A stretch of DNA of 26,226 nt from Hypsibius dujardini (taxonomy: Eukaryota; Tardigrada; Eutardigrada; Parachela; Hypsibiidae). Below the pieces are notes generated by a model that saw nothing but the letters and a program-made list of their open reading frames with translations, did no database searches and was not told the origin of the DNA. Location: NCBI GenBank assembly GCA_001579985.1, contig LRSR01012519.1:1-26226 (forward strand), written 5' to 3'. Below are positions 1-9,919 of the stretch, one piece after another; position 1 is the stretch's first letter; every line of letters starts with the position of its first letter. The translations under genes and the position numbers were made by a program.

Positions 1-410
1 GGGATGGTATAATATATATATATATAATGTAATCCTGATTTTGATGATTTTTGACTTCAAAATAAAAACTAAGGCTGATGCGATGATTTCGAGGAAGTTT
101 GGTAGGAAACAGAGTTGTGCCTGGACAACTAGGCGGGGTAGAGGAGATCCCAAAAAGTGAACAATTGGTGGACGGAGGTGACCTAAATGTGAATAAACGT
201 GAAGTGAAGAATAAAAGTGAAGTGTAAAAAAGGGAAATCGTTTTAATCAAAGTTTATAAGACCTTCTCCCTAAAACGATTTTGAATGACGTGAGGAAGTG
301 GATATATTATCCGCCCATGGTTTCATCTCCATTCACTTCACCTCTGCCCATTAGGTGCAAAGAAATACATCGAAGTGTTGGAATATAACGCTGTTTTGGA
401 TAACTTGCAG

Positions 411-803
411 GGGGATAGTGGAGGGCCGCTGTTCAAAAAACTGTCGAATGGATGGTACCAACTTGTCGGGATCACGAGTTACGGCGTCCAAAAGTACATG
501 ACTGATGTCTTGTCTCACCCAACATTTAACGCTGAAAAATGTGACTTGATTCTTTTTAGGTGCTCCCAGAAGGGAAAAGCTAGCGTTTTTACGAGGATCT
601 CCCAATATCTCGGGTGGATACATAGCACCATGCAGAGAACTAGTCGACCAATGAGTCGACCAACGAGTCGTCGGGCACATGACCGGCGTGAAATACAACG
701 ACTGTGGAGTCTTCGCTCGCGACGTGATAATCGCAATTTTGAGAGAGCGAATATACTGAGAGCAGCTACAAGTCATCACTCTCAACCAGTCAAGTCAATT
801 TAA
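411..803 (+). CDS. SP1: S1 serine protease, 3' end only (two exons)
   Basis: Exons 411-493 and 560-803 with a 66-bp GT-AG intron (494-559, phase 2). The first exon follows a tttgcag-like acceptor and opens with GDSGGPLF, the catalytic-Ser loop of S1 proteases; it is 83 bp, the same length as in SP3, SP4, SP5 and SP6. The last exon gives the second conserved block, C-x5-G/A-x-VFTRIS-x-YLGWI, which packs the C-terminal helix. The 108 visible residues lack His57 and Asp102, whose exons must lie left of the window; nothing like them is seen in 1-410. Residue 216 (chymotrypsin numbering) is Gly, leaving an open S1 pocket, but residue 189 is not in view. After the helix the protein runs on for about 50 residues rich in Arg and Ser, absent from SP2-SP4. 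The intron contains no stop and is a multiple of three. The family call is firm; substrate is unknown. Confidence 0.85.
   Translation, partial: GDSGGPLFKKLSNGWYQLVGITSYGVQKYMTDVLSHPTFNAEKCDLILFRCSQKGKASVFTRISQYLGWIHSTMQRTSRPMSRPTSRRAHDRREIQRLWSLRSRRDNRNFERANILRAATSHHSQPVKSI
494..559 (+). other. 66-bp phase-2 intron of SP1, open in frame
   Basis: Donor gtacat and acceptor tttttag. Removal joins the K codon to the Cys codon and restores the conserved Cys block. Because the intron is 22 codons long and stop-free, its retention would add 22 residues between strand and loop near residue 220 rather than truncate the protein. Confidence 0.75.
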
Positions 804-950
804 TGGTATTGCATTGGTCAGAAAATCTTCCAAATTCATCTACGAATGATAGAACGCGTATTGAGAAATTAGAAAACCGGTTGCAGCCCGTGTAGGAGTA
901 GTTTTGTTACTGTGCTGTATTAGTTTCCTGATAATCACATCGTATCGGCT

Positions 951-1230
951 GACTCACAAGGGAACAATCACCAGTGCAACTCTCAGATCGTGACCAAAAA
1001 CTTTTCTTGAACACCATGTCCCCTAACATGATTTTGCAAAATATGACTCGCGGCAAAGAGTTTCCCGTTCAACGGGGAGAAATTCGGGAAGATCTCAATT
1101 GGCGCACGTACATTGCCATAGCATGAGCGCTTGATTGAATGAATGATTGATTGATTAGGGGACATGGTATTCAAGAAAAAAGTCTGGTCACGATCTGAGA
1201 GTTGCACTGGTGATTGTTCCCTTGTCAGTC
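951..1230. repeat. Foldback element with 75-bp inverted arms
   Basis: The left arm (951-1025) and the reverse complement of the right arm (1156-1230) match along their whole length with about six mismatches. Shared core words include gggaacaatcaccagtgcaa and ccatgtcccctaa. The 130-bp centre (1026-1155) has no coding sign and ends in an attgattga run. A transcript would fold into a long hairpin. I see no transposase and no clear target-site duplication, so it could be a non-autonomous foldback transposon or a hairpin-RNA source. The short open frames crossing it on both strands are by-products of the arms. Confidence 0.85.
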
Positions 1231-1570
1231 CGTCTGTGTCTGACTTCTTGAATTGTCTGGCATTGTACAATGTAAAATACAGGGCCATTCACAAACACAT
1301 GGACACATGGCCAAAAATTCGATTTTGGTTATTTAGGTCTAATTATTTTATATCGTATCAGTTCAAAGCCTTTCACCCACGAAAACGTTTGTTTGGATGT
1401 TTTAAGCCCCATACTAGTGGGCGGGAGCACTCGGTCAAAATTTGGCTGGACTTGGTTGAATTGTTTTGGCATTTTTTTATCCCCTGACTGAAGTGTATTT
1501 CGCAAACCGAATCCTCACCACATTCAAGATCTGCTGATTGTGATTTTTAGAAGCACAAATTATTTTTTTA

Positions 1571-2089
1571 TTAAACCATCTGGAAGGCCAAGTCGATAAA
1601 TAACCTTTTTTTTAAATATTGAGGAAAACAATGGCGGCGAAAGTTGCAGTTTTGACCTTTCTTGAAAGGAATTTTGGTAACAAAATTCGTTGTGTCGCAC
1701 ACACATTTTGTCTTGAAAAATCCCACAAGGTACGCAGCGGATTTGTTGCTTGAACCGAGATCAATGAGTTGAATACTTTCAAACTGGTGGGCTTGAAAGA
1801 GCTTCAATCCCATATTTTGATACTTTTAGTTGTACAGAAGCGTGAACACGCGAAGTTGGGACAGTTCGAATTTTCTCAACTCGATTTCCAATTTGGCTAA
1901 ATCATTCAGTTGCCACGCAACATCCGGTTGCTGAAGCGATTTAAATCTGAGGAAAGATCGGTAACTTTCAAGTCTGTGTACTGGATATTCAGTGTCTATA
2001 TTAGACAGACCGAACTGACGATTTTTCCCTCGACTGATACGGTCTTGTAACGCACCACCAAGCCCTGGCTGATCCATATAAGGCGTACC
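1571..2089 (-). pseudogene. Possible decayed gene: one frame broken by a single TAA
   Basis: On the minus strand a frame runs from an ATG at 2077 to a TAA at 1828-1826, then continues in the same frame through 12 bases to another ATG (1813) and ends at 1573-1571. That gives about 83 plus 84 residues separated by one stop. The first half begins MDQPGLGGAL and holds a Leu/Glu-rich stretch (residues about 55-80); the second half has several Cys and Lys. An AATAAA (1572-1567) overlaps the final stop. I recognise no family. It may be a broken gene, an old insertion or a chance open frame, since 60-80 residue open frames are common in this window. Confidence 0.25.
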
Positions 2090-3057
2090 ATTGTGACATT
2101 ATTGACCTGTTGAATTTAATGCAATATGAAATTGATTGGATAATTAATTCGTTAACTACAAACGTGGAGTATTAATCATACCTGTTTTTAAAAACACAAT
2201 TTTAGACCCGCACCAAAATTGTTGAGTAGTCTGGTCCCGTTACATTCTGTAAACCCATCTAGCCGGAAATAGAAAGACTGTTTCTACAGACCCTAAACAG
2301 ATCACAAATAAATAACGAACTTGATGGCCGATTAGATGCTTCTCCGACGAGCAGAAAGGAAAAGTCTCTGCTGTCAGTGTGTCTCCCTCATTCCGTTTTC
2401 CACTTCTTTTCCTTGAACCTAATAAATCCCTGCCGCTTGGCAACGTCATTTTGTGACCCCGCTACGCGACTAAAGTCACCTATTTCAGCTTACAAATTTT
2501 CTTCCCTCATTTAAAACAGATCAGGTTGATACATTAATTCAACAGGGTCATAAATCATCCGTTAAAATCTGTTTTTCCTCTCAGCTTTCCATCCATTCAC
2601 TTCGATCCTGAACAGTTGCACAAATTAGGCTGGCTCATGTTCTACTCTTTTCCTAAGATACCTTGGGAAAAGCTCTGAAATGTGATGTAGGAAAGTGAAT
2701 AAGACGATTTAGAAGCCTCCTGGTTGTGTCCTTGCGGATGTGAGACGAGTGATGAGCAGAAAAGTTAATCATGCCATAGCAAGCTGCCATGCTTGATCGT
2801 CCACCGCAAAACACGCGACCTTGAATCAAAAACCGCAGGCAGAGAAGCTTGGAGAAGATTACAATCGAGCAGGAAGTCAGTTCTCAACACAACCGATTTT
2901 ATCAAATATCAACCGAGCCCGTTGATCGACGTACGCTGACTACGAATTCTTTGGAAGCATGCATTGAGGAAAAGTACACAACACGGAGAATTCGGTTTTC
3001 CGCAAAGGATGTCCTCGTTTTTAAAGCATTTATAATTCCTCAACCCTTCTGTATCAG

Positions 3058-5929
3058 ATGGCCTGTTTTAAATTTAAGTCCTCTGATTTCACGATTAGTA
3101 TTCTGGTGATTGTGTTAGTATATGACTGGATAAGCGATCATGTAGATTGTGTTTCCCTCGCAGGTATTGTGACCGAAACGTTTAGAAAAAATCTATTTTT
3201 TGTCATTTTTGGAATTTATGTCTAACAGGACCAAAGTCACCGCAGTGTGCAACATTTGAGCATAATCGTGTGTAGTTGTTTGTTGTTGATTCGTTGTAGA
3301 ATGCACGCCACCGCCCGTGCAATTTATGATCGGTAAGAGTCGCAAAATTCATCTGCGTGAGATCTGTGTGTCTTTTCAACCGTTTTTTTTAAATTCTAGG
3401 CGGCAGTCATATCGGCAATCTCAACTGGATCGTGAGTCTGCAATATCCGGACAAAAACGGTACTTTGAAACATTTTTGTGGAGGATCGATACTGACGAAC
3501 CAACTCATCTTAACCGCGGCTCACTGTATGTTTTACCCGGAATCGTAAGTGTGCCCATTATTCTGTTAATACAGAAAATGGCAAGGGATTATTGAAGTGG
3601 CCAAGTATTTTCGTTACTACGATTTTCACGCGCACTATTGAGAATTAGTTTTATTTTTATTTTTACTATACTTAATTTTAATTGCGGACGAACATACGTG
3701 GCAGACGAGATACGTATAATTGGCTGTATGATATCATTTCTTTCCCGTGTAACATGAAATGATGTTTACGAAGCCGAAATTAACTGATTAGTAGCTCCTT
3801 CTTAATCATTTAATTTTTAACCTGAAAATATTAATTTCAATTCTACATTGTGTCGCGGGTAAAATATTGTTCTTTTGTTCTAGTTTTAAGACGCAGATTT
3901 TGTTCTATTAATTTTTACGCTAAAGAAGCCTTCGGCTTCTTGACATACTGTATATATAGTACTGTATTGTGTGGATACAGTTAGTTCTGGTCTTCGTTTC
4001 GTTGTAATAAAGTTATTGTGAGATTGACGTGTGTGGGCGCTACAATTGTGCAGTGTTTTCACTGTTCTGCACTGGCGTTTCGAAATTATTACATCGAAGT
4101 CCTCACTGAAGTCATGCAGACAAAAGATAGCTTGCTGAATCCATCGTTTCTTTTTGCTGAAATTAAATATGAAGCATTGATAAAAAAATAAAAAAATATA
4201 TTACGCAAAATTGAAGGAAAAATGGTGTCACTGAGCTTAAAATTGTACGATTTTTCGTTAGTAATATTCGGCTAAACGAGTCTCTGATTGCGGTGAAAAA
4301 GAGCCGAAATACTCTTCACGACGACGAGGAACCTGCCAGAGTGGATTACACCGTGATTCACGAAGACTGGGATTCGCATAGCTTGCAGAACGACATTGCC
4401 ATATTGCGCTTTGCGCGTGCCATCGCACTCAATGACGACCAGAAGGTCATAGCGCTCCCCGCAACATCCTTTAATATTGGACCGGAGACCAGTGCGATGG
4501 CTGCCGGTTGGGGCTTCACGACACGGTGTGTCAAGGTGAACTGCGGATCCGATCGAGATCTGGCCACCCTTCCCAGGCAGCTAATGCAGGGTCCGGTGGA
4601 TGTGGTGTCTCTTGAGGCGTGCAGATCAAGCTGGAGTTCAGACTTTTCGGTGACGAGCAATATGTTTTGCATCAACAGCACCATTACCGATATTTGTAAG
4701 GTACGAGTCCGCGATTTTAAGACAAAAATGAAGTTCTCATTAACAAAGTCCGGAAAATGTAAAGCTTAACTGTACCAGTTACATAATAATCCCACTTTTG
4801 GGTATACTTTATACTGGTTTCACGTTTTACGTTTAAAATGTAAATTAAAAGGTTATTACAGTATAAGCGTTACATATTAATCCGACTTTTCCGGCATCTT
4901 TTACATTGTTTTCACATTTTACATATAAATTGTACATAAAAAGGTAACTAAAATATATGAATTATATAGTAATCCCATTTTCGATATATTTCACATTGTT
5001 TTCACATTTTGAGTGTGAATTTATATGAAAAAGTAACTTAAATTTCAGAGTTACACAATAATCTCACATTCGGACATATTTTACATTGTTTTACAATGTT
5101 TTCACATTTTAAGTATAAATGGTATGTAACTTTGCAGGACTCTGCTTAGTTAAAAAAACCAGTTTGAAGCAAACAATTATTGGTTTTGTTGTCTTGTCTG
5201 CTGTTGACCTGTGCAATTGTTAATTGGGCCATTTATCGATGTACAATAAAGTACCCCAAGCTCCAGTGAAGAACCCAGGAGACCAAGAGGCCTAAAAAGA
5301 GTCGTTTTTGGCATCAAATTTTACTATTGACTCCGTGGTCCTGTTGACTTTTTTGAGGCGCTTGTTTTGCATACCCAGGATTTCAGAACAAAATCCTCCC
5401 CCCCTTAGCTTCAGACCTCCAGTCGTAACGTATTGCGTAACAATTAGTATTTTGTGTTTCCAGTTATCTCTCAATTTGAGACTTGCAAACAAAATCTAAT
5501 TCTTTCAGTTTCTTTCCTCAGATTCTTTATATCACGTCCCGCCATCGAAAGATGAATCATTGTCTGTTTTAGGGTGACAGTGGCGGTCCCGTTTTTCAGG
5601 AGTGCTGGGACTCCCGCACACGCACACCGATGAACCGCATCATTGGTGTCATCAGTGCTTCGAGTATTGGGTACGTCTCTAGCTGTTTATTTTATTCAAA
5701 AACTGTTTTCAATATCACGAGAAAAGAGTTCTGTTACAAATGTGTTGGTGGCCTTCGATTGCGAGAAGAAAAAAACGTGATTAAAAGTTATCTGCTTGAA
5801 TTTGAGGAAACTATTGTTTGCAGTTGTGGTGCACCGCGCGGAGCTTCCATCCTCACCAGCGTGCCGAAATATCTTCCATTCATCAACCGCGTCATTGAGG
5901 GACTGACGGCATTTAACGCAAACAACTGA
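3058..5929 (+). CDS. SP2: secreted trypsin-like S1 protease, complete (six exons)
   Basis: Exons 3058-3163, 3300-3332, 3400-3544, 4262-4700, 5573-5670 and 5824-5929 join in frame (intron phases 1,1,2,0,2) to 308 residues. Exon 1 encodes a Lys-flanked hydrophobic segment (about residues 11-22) that looks like a signal peptide or anchor. Exon 2 is only 33 bp and gives CTPPPVQF ahead of the mature start MIGG (45-48). The triad is His88 (TAAHC), Asp139 (NDIAIL) and Ser244 (GDSGGP). Asp at position 189 (two before the Cys of ICKGDSGG) predicts cleavage after Lys/Arg, although residue 216 is Ser rather than Gly. The Ser exon is 98 bp, 15 longer than its relatives, with an insert holding an extra Cys. 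Extra Cys residues also follow GWGF. The residue before MIGG is Phe, not Lys/Arg, so activation is unusual. Intron 3 holds a solo LTR and intron 4 a tandem repeat. The start Met is the first in frame with the hydrophobic segment; exon 1 is the least certain exon. Confidence 0.85.
3851..4044 (+). mobile_element. Solo LTR (194 bp) in SP2 intron 3
   Basis: The segment starts TGTCGCGGGT and ends GGGCGCTACA, so it has the TG...CA ends of an LTR, and both sides carry the 4-bp direct repeat ATTG (3847-3850 and 4045-4048). Inside are a TATATATAG box (3951-3959), an AATAAA (4006-4011) and a perfect 8-bp-stem hairpin AAGAAGCC-TTC-GGCTTCTT (3923-3941), in the order expected of U3-R-U5. No retrotransposon coding sequence lies beside it. 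Superfamily is not clear; a 4-bp duplication would fit a Ty3-type element. Confidence 0.7.
4777..5131. repeat. Degenerate ~90-bp tandem repeat, four copies, in SP2 intron 4
   Basis: Four units start near 4777, 4867, 4960 and 5049 (periods about 90, 93 and 89). Each begins with a GTTACA-like word, then taatcccac-like sequence, then the strongest shared block, ttttacattgttttcacatt, then an A-rich end with gtaac. Copies differ by point changes and small indels, so the array is old. No coding potential. Confidence 0.7.
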
Positions 5930-6736
5930 GTTGGAGGACCCCGTACTGTGATAACCCTACGGATAACTCTCAGACTGGATTCCAGGCTGAACACTGTAAT
6001 AAGCCTGTAAAGAGGCTGAAATCAGACTGTTTATAAGCTGGATGCGCCCAGCCTGTCTTTTCGTTGTAATGTAGCCTAGAATACAGGCTATATTTTCAAA
6101 AATTTGGCAAATGGCAAAATGGCAAAAATTTTCCTACTCTCAACGTTAACTGAAAATTTTGAAGTGGCCAAAATGCTCATAGAGTAGTGCCAGCAGGCAA
6201 ATGATTGTACGGGATTTCGCCGCATATAAGTCGATACAGAAACTCTACCGGCACTTCTCCTTAAAAAAAAAGTTTGCAACTATGACTGCAAACTCTAATT
6301 ATTAGCATCGGGCTGTATGTTGTTATGGGACAAATGCTGGATGTCTGTATACGTCTGACCCGTCGGGCCTTCGCCGTCCGTTTGTTTGCTTATCTATCTA
6401 TCTGTCTATCTATCTGTCTATCTGTCAATCTGTCTACCTCTTTGCAAATTAAATTCTGCAGTAAGTAAAGTAACTGTTTTTGAGCAAAAGTAACTTTTGG
6501 GTATGTCAAAGTTGTTGTTTCCTACTTATTACTACCACATCATGTAGTCACTAGATGGGAGTGAATCGGCGAAACAGGCGGTAGTTCAATCCAGTATCTT
6601 TTTGCACAACCGGATTGAATTCCCAAATAGTATACTTTTCACTTTCTTAGTTTTTCAACTCGAGAAAAAAAGGTGCGAAATGGAAAACAGCTATCTCAGA
6701 TGGTGAGCGAGCTCGCTATAAACCTACGCGCAAGCG
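5930..6736. other. Spacer between the convergent genes SP2 and SP3
   Basis: SP2 and SP3 converge here, so this holds both 3' untranslated regions. No strong AATAAA stands out for either gene. The only clear structure is a TCTA/TCTG microsatellite. Confidence 0.5.
6391..6436. repeat. Tetranucleotide microsatellite (TCTA/TCTG)n
   Basis: About eleven tandem TCTA and TCTG units with one TCAA interruption. A simple length-variable repeat. Confidence 0.9.
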
Positions 6737-9120
6737 CTAGACTGCAGGTGGTGTGACAGAGGATACGTTGTTGATCCAGGGCAAGAACTGAGACACTCTC
6801 GAAAAGACTATGGCTTCTCCCCTTCCCTGACATCTGCTGAAATACAGTTTCTATTTAAGAGGTGCTATGAAATGAAACAGTTTTCGGGTGCGTTTTGAAA
6901 TTTGCGACGAATAGCTTACTCTCCAGACACGTAGCTCAGGACGCCTTCCAGCTGGAGCCGTCCGTTGGGCATGGCCCTAAAAATGGGTCCGCCGGTGTCG
7001 CCCTGAGAAATGCGAGGCAAAAATCGAAATTGTAAAACTCCGTCTTTCCCAACTTGACACGTTAACATGACCAACACTCTCAAGCGTGATTTCCAGGGCT
7101 GAGTTTCAGACATTTTCTTAAATCATCATAGATGTACGCCCCTTTAGAAAAAAATAAGTTCAATTCGGAATTCAGCACTGTAAATAATCCCCGATAAAAA
7201 CACGATTTTACCAGAGGCGTAACGGACTTTTGCGAGAGAGAGGGAAGTACGTGAGCGGGGACAGTTTGCCTTCTCGAACGAGTACAACAAAATTTTGGTT
7301 GGTCATCGCGTTTTCAGTGAAAGCATTCCAAAATAATAATGTTGCTTCTATTGTCATATTTTTAGGGAAGCAGCTATATTAGGCTTTTCAGATGTACGGG
7401 CTTGCGCTTGGCAAAAAAAGTGCCACTCCCTCCAGCCAATTAACTTGTCATGCTCTCCGGGCCAACCTCAATCCGCCACTGTGCCGTAACCCTTGAATTC
7501 AGTACAATTTAAAAGCTCCTCCCTCTTGTCTGTCTGCAACCTCTCAAATGAATATTTTAAAATAAGTTGCCCCATTTTCTGCCACCCCCCACAGTTGCGC
7601 CTCTGGACAGTAAGTAGACTTACGATGCAGACAGATTTTGCGGAACTTTCAATGCAGAGCTTAGTAATGGGCATCGGCAGGATTCCAGTCCGCAACCCGC
7701 ACTCCTTTTGTGGCAGCAACGCAAACGTCGCTTCTTGCAGCTTCCGGGCAAACATCCTTTTGGTAGAGGATTTGTTCTCCACGTACCCCCAACCGATGAC
7801 TTTAAAGCGATTTGCACCGTTTGGTATTGGTGCGGTCTGGCTCGATCCGGGAAGAGCTATGCGCGACACTTTAATCCCTCTGACCACACGAGGGATGGCA
7901 TGGTCCAGGGTCAGGATAGCCAGATCGTTGTAAAATCCGGTGCGGTTGTAGTGAGGGTGGATGGTGATCTTGGCAACTCTAAACAGGTTCGCTTCCGAGT
8001 AGCCAAGCCGATCGTGGAGGCCGACAGCTAGGCGGAAGTAACCGAGAGGGTAAGGCTGTCTGTCATATAAGAGAAACTCATTACCGTAAACATATTTTTA
8101 CTGCCTCTGTTATATAAAATCCAACCCAACCATTGCAAGTGGTACTTGTTCTTACTGGTTATAGTCCTTAGTCACGCAGTGGGCAGCGGTTAATACGTGC
8201 CACTTTGACAAGATTGAACCACCGCAGATGTGATTCCCTCTCTGCAGGCTAGCCATGAAGGAATGGCGATGTGGACGAGCTTCCACTCCAGCTGTTCAAC
8301 GATACATATTGTAGATAGTACCACCTAATTATTTTCAATTATTTCTTCACAAACCAATGATATTAAGGACGATGTTGTCATCTTCGGAGTAAGGTAAGTT
8401 GTAGGCATCCACCATTGGTGTCTGATGGGGAACTTTAGGAGATGCGACTGCCTGAGAATTCGACGATAAACGTTGGCTTCCATGTTCAGTTCTTGCAGTC
8501 ACAGGTGCCGAGTGTGAAGTGACCAAAGTAACTATAAAACACCACACCATTAAGTCTCGAATGTACGGAACTTCTGAATGAACCAGTCCGTTAATTGAAC
8601 GACTTAATGTTTTAGAGCTGCAGGTAAAATACACAAATGTTTTGATTATGGGTTGGGGGGGGGGAGTTCTGACTAATTTTCATGGGCCAAACGAGTGATG
8701 GGGGGGGGATTTGGAAACATTTGTCCCCACCCAATCAATTCGAAGAGTTGGGTGACACTTTTAATATTTTTTAAATGAGAGTATTGTGGGCAATTTGTTC
8801 TCTTTTCTGCCAGCATATACGACTGAAAGTCACGGTTCTCTCCCCTTAGGNGCCGACTACAAATTCAGCCTTACGGAATACTGTGTCGATGGGCGAAGAG
8901 AGTAACAAAGCAACGAATCAGAGAATACAAGTTTCACAATTTCCGACGAAAATCATAATTGCTCTACGCACAAAACTCTCTAACGTGTATTGTCTCCGTG
9001 AGGTTAGAATATTACACCTGTTTACTGCGTAAAGCAGTTGACGGATAGCCGTTTATAAAGCGTACCTGAACAACTAAACAATCCGATTATGATGCTCGCG
9101 AAAGTGATGAAAGTAGTCAT
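6737..9120 (-). CDS. SP3: secreted S1 protease homologue with Ser-to-Thr active site (six exons)
   Basis: Minus-strand exons 9120-9066, 8531-8355, 8291-8156, 8059-7624, 7002-6920 and 6833-6737 join in frame (phases 1,1,2,0,2) to 327 residues. Residues 1-18 are a hydrophobic signal peptide; the propeptide runs to about 75; the mature start is IIAGVEA (about 76-82). His115 (TAAHC) and Asp168 (YNDLAIL) are present, but the nucleophile position is Thr271 in CIGDTGGP; codon ACC differs from AGC by one base. Residues 189 and 216 would be Ser and Val, a pocket unlike trypsin. Every other Cys and Gly around the site is kept and all exons are open, so the protein looks maintained: either a pseudoprotease or a very slow enzyme. 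The residue before IIAG is Asn. The last acceptor is a CAGCAG tandem; I used the second by homology. A single N (8851) lies in intron 1. A fused alternative start is the ATG at 8550. Confidence 0.85.
6834..6839 (-). promoter_or_regulatory. NAGNAG tandem splice acceptor before SP3 exon 6
   Basis: On the minus strand the acceptor reads ttcagcag. Using the second AG gives G-E-C-Q, aligned with G-Q-C-Q of SP4; using the first adds one residue and gives G-D-R-C-Q. Both keep the frame. Confidence 0.5.
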
Positions 9121-9244
9121 TATTGTTGTCAGAGAGATCCTGCAATTGACTATGCAGATTGGAGTATAGAGTGCGTAAGTGAAGCGTTTAAACTGTCCAC
9201 GTGAGCTGTCAACGAAATTGTACTTGAAAGAGTGGGGGGGGGGG
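8655..9244. repeat. Three poly-G runs around SP3 exon 1
   Basis: Runs of 10 G (8655-8664), 9 G (8700-8708) and 11 G (9234-9244) lie in SP3 intron 1 and just upstream of its start codon, as C-runs on the coding strand. Each is a single run, so a G-quadruplex would need strand pairing across runs. Length errors are likely here in an assembly. Confidence 0.8.
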
Positions 9245-9919
9245 CGATTGAACACCAAAGATCACTTTCCAGATTGCGGGCCGTGAGTTTAGCAACGAAG
9301 TCGCGCTGTGTGGTCACGTACGTCATTTGAGTAAAGGAAGGAGGTGGTTCAAAAACCAGTATGTTTTTTTAAACAAAGAAGCTGCAACTTCAAGCGAGCG
9401 GCATACGAAGGCGCATGCTGTAGAAAAACTGTAATCTACCAGGTTTGGAACAGTCGTGGTCAGTCAGTAGCCTAAACGGTTTTTTTTTTACCCATAAAAG
9501 CATTTTTCATTGCGGAAAAGAAACATATCCGAGAACTTTACCGAAACTGATTTTTTTTAGGAATAAGTTAGAAATAGCGTGCTGTAATCAGACACCGAAT
9601 ATTTGGTGTTATCACTCACCGTTCAAGACGAAAAGACCTCTAAAAATGGTGAGTAAAAATGTGCAATTTCTAATTTCATTCCGACTGTTTTACGCTCGGC
9701 TTTCACGTAAAATTGGGAAGCCTACGACACAGCTATTTCGATGATCAAAGATTATCACACAGATAAAATCTCAACGAACAACTGACTCATACGGACTGTG
9801 AGAATTGTCTCTTCTATTCGTTCAAGTAAGCTTGCGCTGTGATTATTTTAGTCTTTACTCCAATATTCATCGTCAATTCAATTGAGTACTGTATTTTTAT
9901 TCAATTTTAATAGCTGAAA
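9121..9919. other. Divergent intergenic region between SP3 and SP4
   Basis: The 799 bp between the divergent starts of SP3 and SP4 must hold both promoters. I see no clean TATA box at a usual distance from either ATG and no coding sequence. A poly-G run (9234-9244) sits 114 bp upstream of the SP3 ATG. Confidence 0.45.

Larger units (their letters stand above)
804..3057. other. Intergenic stretch between SP1 and SP2
   Basis: Apart from the foldback element (951-1230) and the doubtful minus-strand frame (1571-2089), I see no exon, RNA gene or recognisable transposon here. Several 60-90 codon frames exist on both strands, but none shows a known motif or plausible splice partners. Confidence 0.5.

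Noticed and set aside
983-1288. 101-codon minus frame and 107-codon plus frame across the foldback
   Set aside because: Both arise from the inverted arms read on opposite strands; no protein motif.
3029-3035. TTTATAA as TATA box for SP2
   Set aside because: It is only 23-29 bases before the chosen ATG, leaving almost no leader.
2849-3109. 86-codon frame upstream of SP2
   Set aside because: It overlaps the SP2 signal exon in another frame; the SP2 frame joins all later exons and this one joins none.
7493-8031. Overlapping plus-strand frames of 146 and 107 codons
   Set aside because: They are antisense shadows of SP3 exon 4, which carries the YNDLAIL motif on the minus strand.
8655-9244. G-quadruplex promoter element at SP3
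   Set aside because: The G-runs are single isolated homopolymers tens to hundreds of bases apart, without the four close runs needed, and may vary through sequencing error.
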